NCBI GenBank assembly: GCA_946902875.1
Contig: OX336342.1
Span: 9,417,523-9,481,522 of the forward strand
Source: Nematopogon swammerdamellus
Taxonomy: Eukaryota; Arthropoda; Insecta; Lepidoptera; Adelidae
Length of the DNA stretch: 64,000 bases
Reading direction: 5' to 3'
Positions 31,710 to 42,900 of this stretch are shown piece by piece. Each line of letters opens with the position of its first letter. Within the stretch, counting starts at the first letter, position 1. The notes under the pieces were generated by a model that worked only from the letters and a program-made list of their open reading frames with translations, searched no databases and was not told where the DNA came from. Position numbers and translations under genes: made by a program.

Positions 31710-31830
31710 TTATACAGGCTGCCCCATAACTCCTTAGAAATTTGAATTTCGAATTAAAAACATATGACGCGCGGAAAAGCCACGTCTATGTTCTAATTCG
31801 AAATTCAATTTTTTGGAGTTCAGTCGCCAT
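31710..31830. repeat. Inverted repeat, MITE-like end
   Basis: TACAGGCTGCCCCATAAC, followed by AATTTCGAATTAAAAACATA, paired with TATGTTCTAATTCGAAATT. The TACAGG(C/G)TG start resembles the MITE at 58343-58560. Confidence 0.4.
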
Positions 31831-32285
31831 GGAGCGTTTCACCTGTGCGGATCACGCTTTATGTGTACGCAAGTTTTATCGCATCGCAACCTGTATTAGA
31901 TAACATATATTAAATAAATTCACAAGGACAATTTGTGGATAGATATGGTCGCCATGGTCGCCTACTACACACTTGATGTCAGCACATCTTCCCTTTATTC
32001 CCTTCCCTTTGCCGTATCTACCTATGTATCACCGGCCAATGCCGAGCATACCCTGCTCAATCTCACTCTAACTAGGCGTATGTGAGTAGTCCCTATTTCA
32101 GACAGGTGGTGTCGAGGGATTCGAGTTGCAGTGCAGGGCGCGAAGAGGACACGACGACTTGCCGCTCAGTTCGGTCAAAACCTTTACATACAAGAGGATC
32201 GAGATCGACCAATATCCGATTTGTTAGGATGCTTTTACAGAACACTCATCAGCATTTTCATCAGCTTTTGCTAATTTGAATTTCG

Positions 32286-32495
32286 ACCTGTCACCTTGGC
32301 ACGGTCCTTCCACCGAGCCATGCAGCAGGTTGATAGCATGCTTGCTGCTTAATAGTTATCGTGTCCTAATATGTTGCTGAACGTAGTAGTCGGTGTTGCG
32401 CTGCGATTTACAAGATTACTTGCCGCACAACACCTATTTTGCACCTGCTTACCCCGATTGTCGGGATACAGCGTGTGGTATGTATGTTATGTGTG
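32286..32495 (+). repeat. Repeat C copy, 5' truncated
   Basis: TGTCACCTTGGCACGGTCC, CATGCAGCAGGTTG, GTAGTAGTCGGTGTTG and CCGATTGTCGGGATACAGCG, ending GTATGTATG. Confidence 0.65.
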
Positions 32496-34276
32496 TGCAT
32501 AACTTTGCCATTTTAAATTTGCCTATTACCTACCTACCTACACATTCGAACTCATTTCGAGTTGGGCAGTTGACCTCAAAGCTAACCTCACATCAACAAA
32601 GTGTTGTGGTAGAATGGGATATACTTTTAACATTCTTGTCAGACGCACTTTTACCGGTACGCCACCTTCAAACGATCAAGCGGCTCCTACTGCACTGTGA
32701 ACTGACTTATTTTGACTTATTTATATTTGAATACGCTTTCAATTAAATTAAAACGTTTAGCCCCAACTTTACCGGCTATAACCGTGTACCTAACCTGCCA
32801 TAGAATAGATAACCTGCCTTAGAATAGCGGACAACCTGAGCGAACAGAATTAGTCAAAGGGAGAATCTGGCGGGTGAATCCTTCTCGGATTGCACAAAGC
32901 GCATTCCTTTATGTTAATAAACACGATAAGTAGGTTTTTTTGTAGGTACGCAGAAAGCTAAAACCGTGGCAACTTTCATCCGCGCCCGCCAGGATACCGG
33001 ACATGTAGTCCGACCATTAGCCATCCATATGGCATGTGATACCGACCTTATCTATACCCCAGCCAGCTTAATATCAACTGGATATTTATCGAGTCTGCGA
33101 GTGCTGTCAGTTCGGCCCGGCCGCTGTCGATCGCCAGCAGCGGCTGACGGGACGTGGAGAGCCTCAACTGTCACTCTCGCGTCACGGGGAGGACGCGGGT
33201 GTGGTTTAATTGGAATTTTTCAATTTGGATCACATGCGCCATGCTTGCTTAAGTATGAATATGCTGCGATTCGACGGTATAGGTAACTGTATCTATCTAT
33301 AGCGCTCGGTAATGGGTTGGTTTCGTATAGAACGATTGACATAGGTACCTACGTTACGATGAATATAATTATTGTTTGATTAAGTTTACTTGTAGGTATT
33401 TGTTGTAGTATGGTAGGTAGTATGAGATTCTTATGGCCGACGACGTTTACCAGTAGGACCTACATTGCAATAATGCATTCTAACTATAGGATGTAAAGTG
33501 CAGTTCACCATGTAAAACCGCTATTAGACGAGTAGACACCAGGAACGTACATGACGAAGTTCTAGAAATGCATATCCAGTATCACTACTCTTGGATACTG
33601 AGCAAAGAATCGTAAATTTTGGAAGGATGCTAAAATTAAACATACAAAGCCAACATTGTAGCTAAACATAACCGCATCCAGCCGGGTGAATATGATTGCC
33701 CGATCAATGCCCGGAAAACTATTGTGAAAAAAAATTAAAATGGCACAAACTCTCTCCTGCATTTTCCTATCTCCTTCCAGTCGATCGATCGACACACTCT
33801 GCCGCGTGGACCGCCCGCTACAATGTTCCCCATCAACGGAACCACTTGATCGTAAAAAGCTTTTATGCAACCTTTTAAATTTCCTTTCGCCTTATGCACG
33901 GAGGCCGCTCCTAGCCGAGATTTCGAACTGATCTGTTCCATAAATAAGCTGGCAAACGTTTACATAGGCTCGGTCGAGGGGCTGCCTCGAAATTGGATAA
34001 AGTGTCTCGTCTCCTCGCACGAGCAGAGCCGGTTTAGGCGGACGAATTTTATTTTTTCAGATTCATATTTTCGTAATCTATACTTATTCTATTATCTATC
34101 ACTTCACCAACAAAAAAATTAATTACATACTCATGCTTAATAAATTTCATCGGATAATATCCTACGATAACCATTGATACGATAACCCAATTAGCTAATT
34201 AGGTGGCAGATTGGTTACGCGTCCATATTATAAGAGTGTAGTACGATACGACCGATGTTCGAGTTTGATTGGTTCG
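32496..34276. other. No supported gene
   Basis: Non-repetitive by eye. Several short open frames (32393-32746, 32966-33286, 33562-33941 region) have no recognisable motif. A CpG-rich patch is near 33110-33200. Confidence 0.35.
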
Positions 34277-34284
34277 ATAATAGC

Positions 34285-35579
34285 TAGGGGTGTAACGATA
34301 CCGATACCGATATATCGGCCGGCCGATATATCGGTATCGCCGATACATTTTTTTTTTTTTTTTTTTATGGAAACTTGACACGGTTGGTTACATCACCTAC
34401 AACATCTGTGATGTCAGCCCATAACACCGGGTGAACTAGGTGCCATGTCAATGCTTCCCTTCATTTCGCGCCAGCTACACTGAACTGGACGGAAAACACG
34501 AACTATTTACATAGCCGTTTCGACCGACGTTTCGCTCAGTGCGGTGGTACCAACCCGGCCGGGATAAACCCTACCACCTAGTAAGGTAAGAAGGGAAGGG
34601 ACCTACAGTTCAACGTGGAATCCGAACCACGGTCAGCCTCCAACAGTCGGGCGGTCATCCATCCAATAACTGACCGCACCATTAAGCTGCCGAGGCTGAC
34701 GATCCCTTAGTCGACTTTTACGACATGCGACGGGGAGAGATGCAGTGGGGCTATTCTTTTTAAGTACCGACCCCACACGGTACTACATACATACATACAG
34801 CCGATATCAAACTATTCGAAAAGCGCACGAAGCGACGCGCACGCGACGTTGTCGCTCCGTGTCGCAGAGGTTAAGCAGACTATTTTGTGTGGAAGCTTGT
34901 ACTATACATTTATAACTCTATTTGTCAAAAAGTGCTTTCTGTCATTTGTTTTTGAATATTAATTTGTGTAATGAAATGATACCTTAATTACTTTATTAAT
35001 ACCACTTTGATTGCTTGATAATAATTCATTCATAATAATTAATAATAAATATTTTCGATACGTAAGCTCTCCGAGATGGGGGTGGTGGTAGCCTACGAGT
35101 CTAGTACCACCACCTATCGCTCGTAGCTTGGCTCGCGTCGTCTCGGAGAGCTCCGTAGCCACGGCCTGCACCCGCCGTCGGCGCAAATTACCGTTTTTTA
35201 TCTAGATTTTGTATTAATTTTGTGTATTTTTATTACTTTTTGTAAAATTTATGTAAAATTAATATAAAAATATTATAAAAACGTGAAATAAAGAAAATAT
35301 TTTCTTTGAATTTTGATCTCAATTTTGATTGACATTTTTATTTACTTTATTTTTTATATTTCCCATCCCAAGGTTGAGTCTCTGTTAAGTATAGGTAAGT
35401 ATATCCATAATAAGGACATACAAACGCTCGAGGTACATATTCTTCATTATTTATTTCATTATTTGATTGATTATCTACTAAGCCATCAATATCGGTATCG
35501 GTATCGGTATCGCCGATTATTTACTACAAAAATCGGTATCGGTATCGTATCGGCAAATTCATGTATCGTTACATCCCTA
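34285..35579. mobile_element. hAT-like non-autonomous transposon with nested SINE
   Basis: Ends TAGGGGTGTAACGATACC and, reversed, TAGGGATGTAACGATAC. Flanks ATAATAGC (34277-34284) and ATAATAAC (35580-35587) match at 7 of 8 bases, an 8-bp target duplication as expected for hAT. Subterminal CGGTATCG repeats line both ends. A SINE-A with M1 (34348-34785) sits inside. A minus-strand frame at 34959-35186 overlaps an internal GCTCTCCGAGA palindrome; no transposase was recognised. Confidence 0.65.
34348..34785 (-). mobile_element. SINE-A copy with both 5S head and M1
   Basis: T-rich end, CACGGTTGGTTACATCACC, body, GGAATCCGAACCACGG, remnant of the 5S-like part, GAGGCTGACGATCCC, then M1 (TTAGTCGACTTTTACGACAT ... 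CCCCACACGG) and ATACATACATACAT. It shows the order M1, tRNA/5S head, body and tail in one copy. Confidence 0.75.
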
Positions 35580-35751
35580 ATAATAACCGCCCTTGTCATT
35601 CATCACCGGTCCAACCAAATACAGACCGAGTAACAATTTTCAAGGTTACCTAGCCATCAAAATATACCTACTCTGAGCAATAACTACATCTTCTACCGTC
35701 CATAGATTTGTAGGACCACGTAATAATCAAATATGTAGGTGAGTACCTAAT

Positions 35752-35960
35752 TTTTTTAGGTTTACATACCGTACGTGTACAGAAGCCTATTATTCTGTCT
35801 GTCCTCATACAAGAAACTTGTTTTTTTTTTGTTTTTGCTCTAGCGTTAAAAAAGTAATATATGCAAGCGTCAAACTTGGTGTATTTATAGTGCAACTGCA
35901 AACTCTGCAGTAAAATAACAAATAATAAAAACAGGCCAATTAGAAAGAAGGAAAAATCTG
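35752..35960 (+). repeat. Repeat D copy
   Basis: TTTAGGTTTACATACCGTACG, AGAAGCCTATTATTCTGTCTG, then CTCTAGCGTTAAAAAAGTAA, as at 54780-54840. Confidence 0.55.
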
Positions 35961-35964
35961 CATA

Positions 35965-36056
35965 TTCCCCGTGCATCACAGAATATCCATGGGCATCGTT
36001 AGACACCTACTTATAGGTAAAATGATGCCACATGTCGCGTTTTCCATAAAAAAAAT
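35965..36056 (+). repeat. Repeat E copy
   Basis: GTGCATCACAGAATATCC, GCATCGTTAGACACC and GCCACATGTCGCGTTTTCC, then A-rich. Confidence 0.55.
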
Positions 36057-36124
36057 TTAAAAATCTCATAATAAAAAGTTATGGAACAAAAGTGGTTCAG
36101 TTTCAGAAGCTAAATCACCCTTAA

Positions 36125-36390
36125 CTCTGTGCTCTGTCTTTTCAATGTTGACGTGATAACGTCTTATAAATTGATGAACACCGGCTGCACGCACGAATAT
36201 CACGTCACGTTCCATCTGAGCCTGTGTGTGCAAGCGAGAGCGCGTAACAAGCGATAGAGAGGCACAATCGGCCCAAGCGTCGCGTTACTCGTACCATAAT
36301 ATCTGGCCGGTCGGAAAATATTTCAAATTTAGAATATTCATGAAACAAGGGTTGTATGACGTTATCGTAAACCGACTTTACAGACAACCA
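36125..36390. repeat. Repeat J, longest copy
   Basis: CTTATAAATTGATGAACACC, GGCTGCACGCACGA, GTGTGTGCAAGCGAGAGCG, ATCTGGCCGGTCGGAAAATA, TAGAATATTCATGAAACAAG. Parts recur at 20446-20695 and 23820-23885. Confidence 0.6.
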
Positions 36391-36439
36391 ATTTTTTTTT
36401 TTATTTCATAAGGAGCTCATACATTGTACAATATCTTTG

Positions 36440-36565
36440 TTATATACATAGCGTCACGCCTATTTCCCAGTGGGGTAGGCAGAGACAACGGATCTCCACG
36501 TGTCACGCACGATCCTCCTGACACACCTCTGCCGCCTCTTCCACTCTCATAATGTTCTTCATACA
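36440..36565 (-). mobile_element. LINE C-terminal fragment
   Basis: On the minus strand the region reads toward a MKNIM.V...S.P.G-like LINE end. ATAATGTTCTTCATACATAC is shared with 61525-61550 and, reversed, 43590-43610. Confidence 0.5.
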
Positions 36566-37131
36566 TACTCGTTGATTACGGGTACTACGCACTTGACCCT
36601 ATATTATTGGTTACCTAATTTTAAAAAACACAACCATTAGGTAAAGTCAAAACATAAAAGGACCACCTAAACACACACGCATCGCATCGCCGCCGCCGCC
36701 GCGCCGTTGCCACTAGACGTGTTAGTGCGGTAGGTACCTGCTTGACTCGAAGTGCGGTGTGTTGTTTACTAGTTTGCAAGTTTTAATTACGTTAGTCTTC
36801 GTTGGAGGGACCTGAGTGGGAAGTTCGGGAGGTGGTGAGGTGACTGACAATGTGACAACATCAAGAACACTCACCAAGGCGAAGGAATTGAGCCAGCTTT
36901 ATTTTAGTGAATATACTTTCTAGCGAGAACCGTAGATCTACGCTAGAACCATCTAATATAATTACTAGCGTAATTACGGGTCAATACCACAGATGAGATA
37001 CTAGCCAATAATACGAGCTCAATAAATGTCCTGACTAAAGTGGTGGACCAACATAGTAAGAAAGACTAACATACAAAACATTTTTTTTCGAAAATGAATA
37101 CCGCATAAGTACTATAATTTACATTATATTA
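36566..37131. other. No supported gene; CpG-rich patch
   Basis: 36680-36850 is CG-rich (CGCCGCCGCCGCCGCGCC) within AT-rich DNA and could be an old promoter or first exon, but no open frame or splice pair was found. Confidence 0.25.
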
Positions 37132-37133
37132 TA

Positions 37134-38211
37134 CACGGTGAACAAAAAACCTGTCGAACACCCGAAGGCAGGAAGTACAGTTTCAGATACTGAATCGGAT
37201 AGGCTAGTTTTTTTTTTCAAAATTCTAATGAAAGTATGCCCTTTTTCAATATTCTTAAAGTATCAAGATGTATTTAAACAACTAAATTACGTCTGCATTT
37301 TTTTTTTATGTAATCCGGTATGGGTGGCTGAGTCGGAGGGGCCAAAGCGACCAGCCGATATCACCTCCGAGAAGGTACAGGTGCCATACCGGAGACTTCC
37401 CTGGATTGCTGGCTATATTGGACTAGAGGAGAACACAACCGAGGTTGCTATGCGGTCATCTTACATCTAGTACGGTGGTACCAACCCAGTCGGCTACAAT
37501 TTGAGCCTACCACCTAGTAAGGGGCAAGGGAAGGGACCTACAGTTTTACACCGGTTCCGAACGGTGAAGCAGCAGGTGTAGGTATGCACGTAAATTTTTT
37601 CGTCAAAAAAAACTCATTGGTACACGCCGACCGGATTCGAACCTCGGACCTCTCGCATGAGAAACCGATGCCCAAACCACTCGGCCACCCGCCGCTTGCC
37701 ATCATAACAGTGAGGTGAAGTGAAACCCTACTACCATATGTCTTAAGCACGTGATAGCAGTTTTGTAGGTACCTTCCTAGGTAAAATTGTAAATCATAGT
37801 AGGTATACAAAATAATAGTTTGTTGCACACTAACTGACCTCAAAGCACTTACCGACTTCATTTTCAGCACAGAAGACAAAAATAATCCAAATCGGCAAAT
37901 TATTTTACAAAGAATTTCATTAAGACATAAAAAAACGCTCTCTGTCTTCACTTCAATGCCGCCTCAAGATAATTTATGATATGTATGACACACCGGCGCG
38001 GCAGGCGCTTCGTGTTGCGCGCCGCCGCGCCCCCGCCCCGCCGCCGCCGCCTAGAGTAAAGAATTTTGCATAGAAGTAAAAGGTCGTGATACTAATTAGA
38101 TTTTTTAATTGAGAAATTTTGTCCGAATAAAAAAAAACTAGCCTATCCGATTCAGTATCTGAAACTGTACTTCCTGTCTTCGGGTGTTCGACAGGTTTTT
38201 TGTTCACTGTG
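37134..38211. mobile_element. TA-flanked inverted-repeat element (Tc1/mariner-type ends) with nested SINE
   Basis: CACGGTGAACAAAAAACCTG at the left and its near reverse complement (CAGGTTTTTTGTTCACTGTG) at the right form inverted repeats that extend about 80 bp inward (through ACTGAATCGGATAGGCTAG). Each is flanked by TA. The interior has a SINE-B (37302-37698) and a GC-rich patch at 37985-38050, but no transposase. Confidence 0.7.
37302..37698 (-). mobile_element. SINE-B copy, near full length
   Basis: T-run, TGTAATCCGGTATGGGTGGC, CGAGAAGGTACAGGTGCC, GGTGGTACCAACCCAG, GGATTCGAACCTCGGACC (reverse B box) and CCACTCGGCCACCCGCCGC (reverse A box). Confidence 0.8.
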
Positions 38212-38225
38212 TATACAGGTGAAAA

Positions 38226-38345
38226 AAGTTAGATGGCATTTTGTTCTACGGTGAACTTTTTTTTTCCATACTAAACTAAAGTGTCTTTATTTAGTTTAGT
38301 ATGAAAAAAAAGCTCACCGTAGAACAAAATTTCATGTAACTTTCT
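38226..38345. repeat. Fold-back MITE-like hairpin
   Basis: TTTTGTTCTACGGTGAAC ... CCATACTAAACTAAA pairs with TTTAGTTTAGTATG ... GCTCACCGTAGAACAAAAT. Arms are about 53 bp and the loop about 9 bp. Confidence 0.7.
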
Positions 38346-38751
38346 TGTTCCAAATAGGCTCAGGAGTTACCTGGTTTGCTTTATGACTATGCCCTATGGT
38401 CATAAAACACCCGGTATAGTATACCTATATTTAGATTATTTTTATTTGGCAAATTAGTAACCTAATTTTTATAGGCATAATTTTTCTCCCACTTCAATTA
38501 GGAAATTTATTATTGAGTTCGTATTACACTATCATAAGGGCATGTAGGTTGTTAGTAAAATATGTACCTAAGTCAATGGCCAGAAGTTAGTTAGTAGAAC
38601 CAGAACCCTGTCGGCTGTCAAACACACTAAGAGCGTTGACGAAAAAATAAATATTATTTTTATGAACGTCTAGTAGCGTTGGTAGTTCGGTTGACGGAAC
38701 TAATGAACCTTTTCAGTGGCAAAAGTTCGTTTTGGTACGAAATACCAAACA

Positions 38752-39350
38752 ATTTTTTTTTTATGGAAACTGACACGCTTGGCTACATCACCTACAACAT
38801 CCGTGATGTCACCCCATGACACCGGATGAACTAGGTGCCATGTCAGTGCTTCCCTTCATTTCGTGTCGGCTACACTGAACAGCAGGTCTATTCTTGTAAA
38901 TTCTGAAAGCGGAATCAGCGCTGTTGTGGCGCTGAGAGCCACTTACCAAAGTGGCTCTCAGCGCCACATCAGCGCTGATTCCACTGTCAGAATTTACGAG
39001 AATAGACCTGCTGGACGGAAAACACGAACTATTTACATAGCCGTTTCGACCGACGTTTCGTTCAATGCGGTTGTACCAATCCGGCCAGGATAAACCCTAC
39101 CACATAGTAAGGTAAGAAGGGAAGGGACCGACAGTTTAACGTGGACTCCGAACCACGGTCAGCCTCCAACGGTCGAACGGTCACCCATCCAAATACCGAC
39201 CGCGCTCAGCGATGCATAACAAAGAACAGTCGACTGACCGCACCACTGAGCTACCGAGGCTGACGAATTTCCTTATCCCTTAGTCGACTTTTACGACATG
39301 CGACGGGGAGAGATGCAGTGGGGCTATTCTTTTTAAGTACCGGCCCCACA
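38752..39350 (-). mobile_element. SINE-A copy with 5S head and M1, split by a fold-back
   Basis: T-run, CACGCTTGGCTACATCACC, body, then the insertion 38881-39012, rest of body, GGACTCCGAACCACGG, 5S-like part, CCACTGAGCTACCGAGGC (reverse A box), and M1 ending CCGGCCCCACA. Same order of modules as 34348-34785. Confidence 0.75.
38881..39012. mobile_element. 132-bp fold-back element inside a SINE
   Basis: AGCAGGTCTATTCT ... GGCGCTGAGAGCCACTT pairs with AAGTGGCTCTCAGCGCC ... GAATAGACCTGCT. It interrupts the SINE phrase GAACTGGACGG, which is intact in other copies, so both boundaries are defined to within a base or two. Confidence 0.75.
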
Positions 39351-39356
39351 TACTAT

Positions 39357-39921
39357 TCGAAACCCTTTTGTCTAAAATTATCGAGATCAAAGTTTCAAAA
39401 AGTCACCCCGAACCTTGCCCAAGTCGCCCGTCGCTATATTCGGGTTCAAAAATTGGAGCTCTTTTTCATAAATTCAATCAAAATATCAACGACTGGAATG
39501 ATACTGCTATAAAGAATGTTATTATATTGCACGGTGTGCAAATGTCTATTATTAATTCGGGTACACAGAGTACGGACAACAAAATAACGCTTCTGTCACT
39601 GTCAGTGTCAACTGTCACACGTCTTTTGGCTTGGGCTTGGCACGCACTTTGTTATTTATTATCAGGAAATTCCATTGACTTATATCTGGGAAATTCAGGA
39701 ATGCAATGTCTGTTTTCGCGTGATTTTCACACGTGTTTTACAAAATACAAAACCAAGCAGCCAAGCAGGCAGATTCAGACATTGACTTATATATTACTGA
39801 TTCAGACGGCGGCGACCGGCGCGCGTGTGTGTTTGGATTCTGTTCATATTCGTTTATTATTTCATAATTATTTCTAACGTAATCGTTTCGTGCCGTGCTC
39901 AGCGAATTATTAGAAACGGAG
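39357..39921 (+). other. Region upstream of AAR2 (promoter and 5' UTR expected)
   Basis: An open frame of 169 codons at 39368-39877 lacks an ATG start and has no recognisable domain; it is most likely chance. There is no TATA box at a fitting distance. Presumably it holds the AAR2 promoter and leader. Confidence 0.3.
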
Positions 39922-42900
39922 ATGGATCAGGAAATTGCGCGTGTGCTTCTCATGGAGGGCGGAACGCTGGTTCTGCTGGGGGTGCCGGCCGGCACCGAAT
40001 TCGGCGTGGACACGGCCGTGTGGAACACCGAGGAGGACTTCCGTGGCGTCAAGATGATACCTCCGGGCCTGCACTATGTGCATTACGCAGCTACAGGCGT
40101 CAGCTCTGGCGATGCCGGTATGGCACCTAGGTATGCAGTTTGCCTGTTTTGCATATACTGCTGAATCTTATAATGTAAATTTGAAGAATCCTCCACAACA
40201 TAAGAAGTTCAACAACAATATAATTTACACTATATGTATGGTTATCCATGTTATTTTTATTCCCATGGGAAGTTGGCTATGCATCCAACTGGGCAAGACT
40301 TTTACCGCTCTGGTCTTTTTTTAAATTAAAGGTGCGACATATAGCGCTGACCCACCCATAAGGTATCTAACGGCGCCCATGGGCGTATGCGGGGATTGCG
40401 AATGCAATGTCAACCTGACAGATTCATGCCCTCCTTTATAATAATTGTACTATCGCAATGCACCAACTTCATCCACTGATATTAAAAGAAACAGGTCCCG
40501 CTATATAATAGTCACCTAATAAGCATCACTGGAGGCATCCTGCAGAATATGGATAGGTAGAGAGAGGGACTTCGAGTGCGGGACTAGTAGTTCTCAGCGT
40601 CCTGCGCCATCGCAAACTGACGAGGGCTTGATGCGAGCTGAAACTTAACGCACGCTGGAGAACTACACAGAGTGGCCACTCGCTAGTCCCGACCTCGTTA
40701 TGTTCGGTGAAGCCACCACAAGCTGAGTTTATTTCGTGGAGTGTTCTCTATCCTTTAGGGACTTTGGGCCCTAAGGGATGGAGAAGATGAGTACCTACTA
40801 TGGGACTGATATTTTTTTTTTTTTTATGGAAACTGACACGGTTGGCTACATCACCTACAACATCCGTGATGTCAGCCCATAACACCGGGTGAGCTAGGTG
40901 CCATGTCACATGATATTAACAAATAAAAAAAAAATCCTTCCAATATTAACTAACTAATGCAATTGCAGATCAGGCTTCATGCACTACTTCAAGAAGCGTG
41001 AGTTTGTGGTCAAGATGTGGGACAAGAAGCTGGAAGACTTCAGCCCGGACGAGATCACAGAGGAGAGCCTGCAGCGTCTCCGAGACAACCTGACCAACTT
41101 GGACCGCTACCTCGCTCCTTATCCCTACGAGACCGCCTGGGGGATGTGGAAGTCCCTCACTGCTCACATATCTGGTAAACTAATTCATTCACGCTTTATA
41201 GATACAAATATTAATGTAAACAATTATGTTTAATGAACTGAAATGAACCTGTATAGGTATATTGTTGTTCTTGGTCCGATCGGACCTTATTTTTTTGTTT
41301 TTATTTATTTGAATAGGACTTTAGCCGCCGTGCGACTATACTCCATAGTACCTATTGAAAATATATTGGACCCAAAATGTAACCCAATTGATTAATATCA
41401 GTTAAACAGGCAAAAAGTGGCCAAGTGCGAGTCGGAATCGCGCACCGAAGGTTCCGTACCACTACGTAATTGGCCGGATTTTATTTTGTTGTTTTACTTT
41501 GGAGTTTGCACTATTATTACACCATGTTTAACGCTTGTATGTATTACCATTTTTACAGTAAAGTTAAAATATTAAGTCCTTCATATCACTCATGCCATTT
41601 ATCTGTGACCATTTTCATACCATTCGGTCTCGCAATTCGGTTCCTACTTTTGTGGTTAAAATGCTAGTTAAAATTGATCATTCGGTAGATGGCGCTGACT
41701 CTTCTACATATTATGTTAATAATCCAGATGAATTTATTTATTCAACAGGAAAAAAAACCATGCATTACGTTAATTGTATGAGAACCCCCCTTAATTTTTT
41801 ACTTTTTGCTTTTTTTATTATTATTGTTGACATATTTTTTTTTTATAGAAAGCGCGACATATGGCGCCGAGCCACCCATAAGGTGTCTAACGACGCGCAT
41901 GGACATTCGTCGTATGCGGGGGTTGCGAATGCCATGCCGGCCTGACAGGTGCCTATTCAACGCTATAATGCATATTCTATGAAAATCTCAACCAGCTACC
42001 TATTATGGTTCAAAAGATAAGTACAGCCCTCGGACGAACAGACAGATAGACAGATGGCGTAGGCTTAGTAATAGTATTCTGTATGGATAAGGAACCCTAA
42101 AAAATCACCAATCATGGGAACTGGTGCCATTCATCTAAACAAAACACAATGTCTGACGTCTGTCTGTAAGTTCTGAGTAAAATGCAGACAGATTATAGAT
42201 CCCATTAGAAAACCCTTCATCAAAGTAAATCCATAATTTGTAGTATGTTAGATTTTTGCTTCTAGCAGTTCTTTAGTTCTTTGTTTCATAGTTCAGCTAT
42301 TGTTTCCACCATAGAAAATTGCAAAACCTAACTATCATCATTTCCAACTAACAGAAAGTCTAATGGCGCGACTAGTTCCAACCTGCGGAGTCATCAGGTC
42401 AGCCCTCGAGCTGTTGTCCTGTAAGGATGAAGACAGACCGAGGGGCAGGAAGACCTCGGAGATGATAAAACCTGAAGAAACCAACAAAGAACCAACAGGC
42501 GAAGCCTCTGGCAGTCAGACGCCTACTGAAATTGATGAAAACAGTCTGAGAAAGAAGACTAAGATGAGATTTTCTATGGAAGAAAAAGAAGATGCTCTAT
42601 TGCCTAATTTGAAACCAGCACCAGGTAAATACCGCTTGTCGAATATTATTAAGTACTTGTGTTTATAACATTTGCATATAAAAGTAAGTAAGTGACTAAT
42701 ATTATACAATATACCATCCTACATGTTCAATCTACTACATACATACATACCATAACTCCGTGTCCCAACAAATCGGCACAAAGCAAAGTAGTGCTGTGTT
42801 CCAAGAACTCGGGTAAATTACTACACAACACCGAGCACCGTGTTCAGCAATGTATTAGGACAAGATAACTTATCAGGATGCACCCAAGGCTCGAAGACAT

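Noticed and set aside
39368..39877. 169-codon open frame just upstream of AAR2
   Set aside because: No ATG start (TTG), no recognisable domain, and it overlaps the expected AAR2 promoter and leader.
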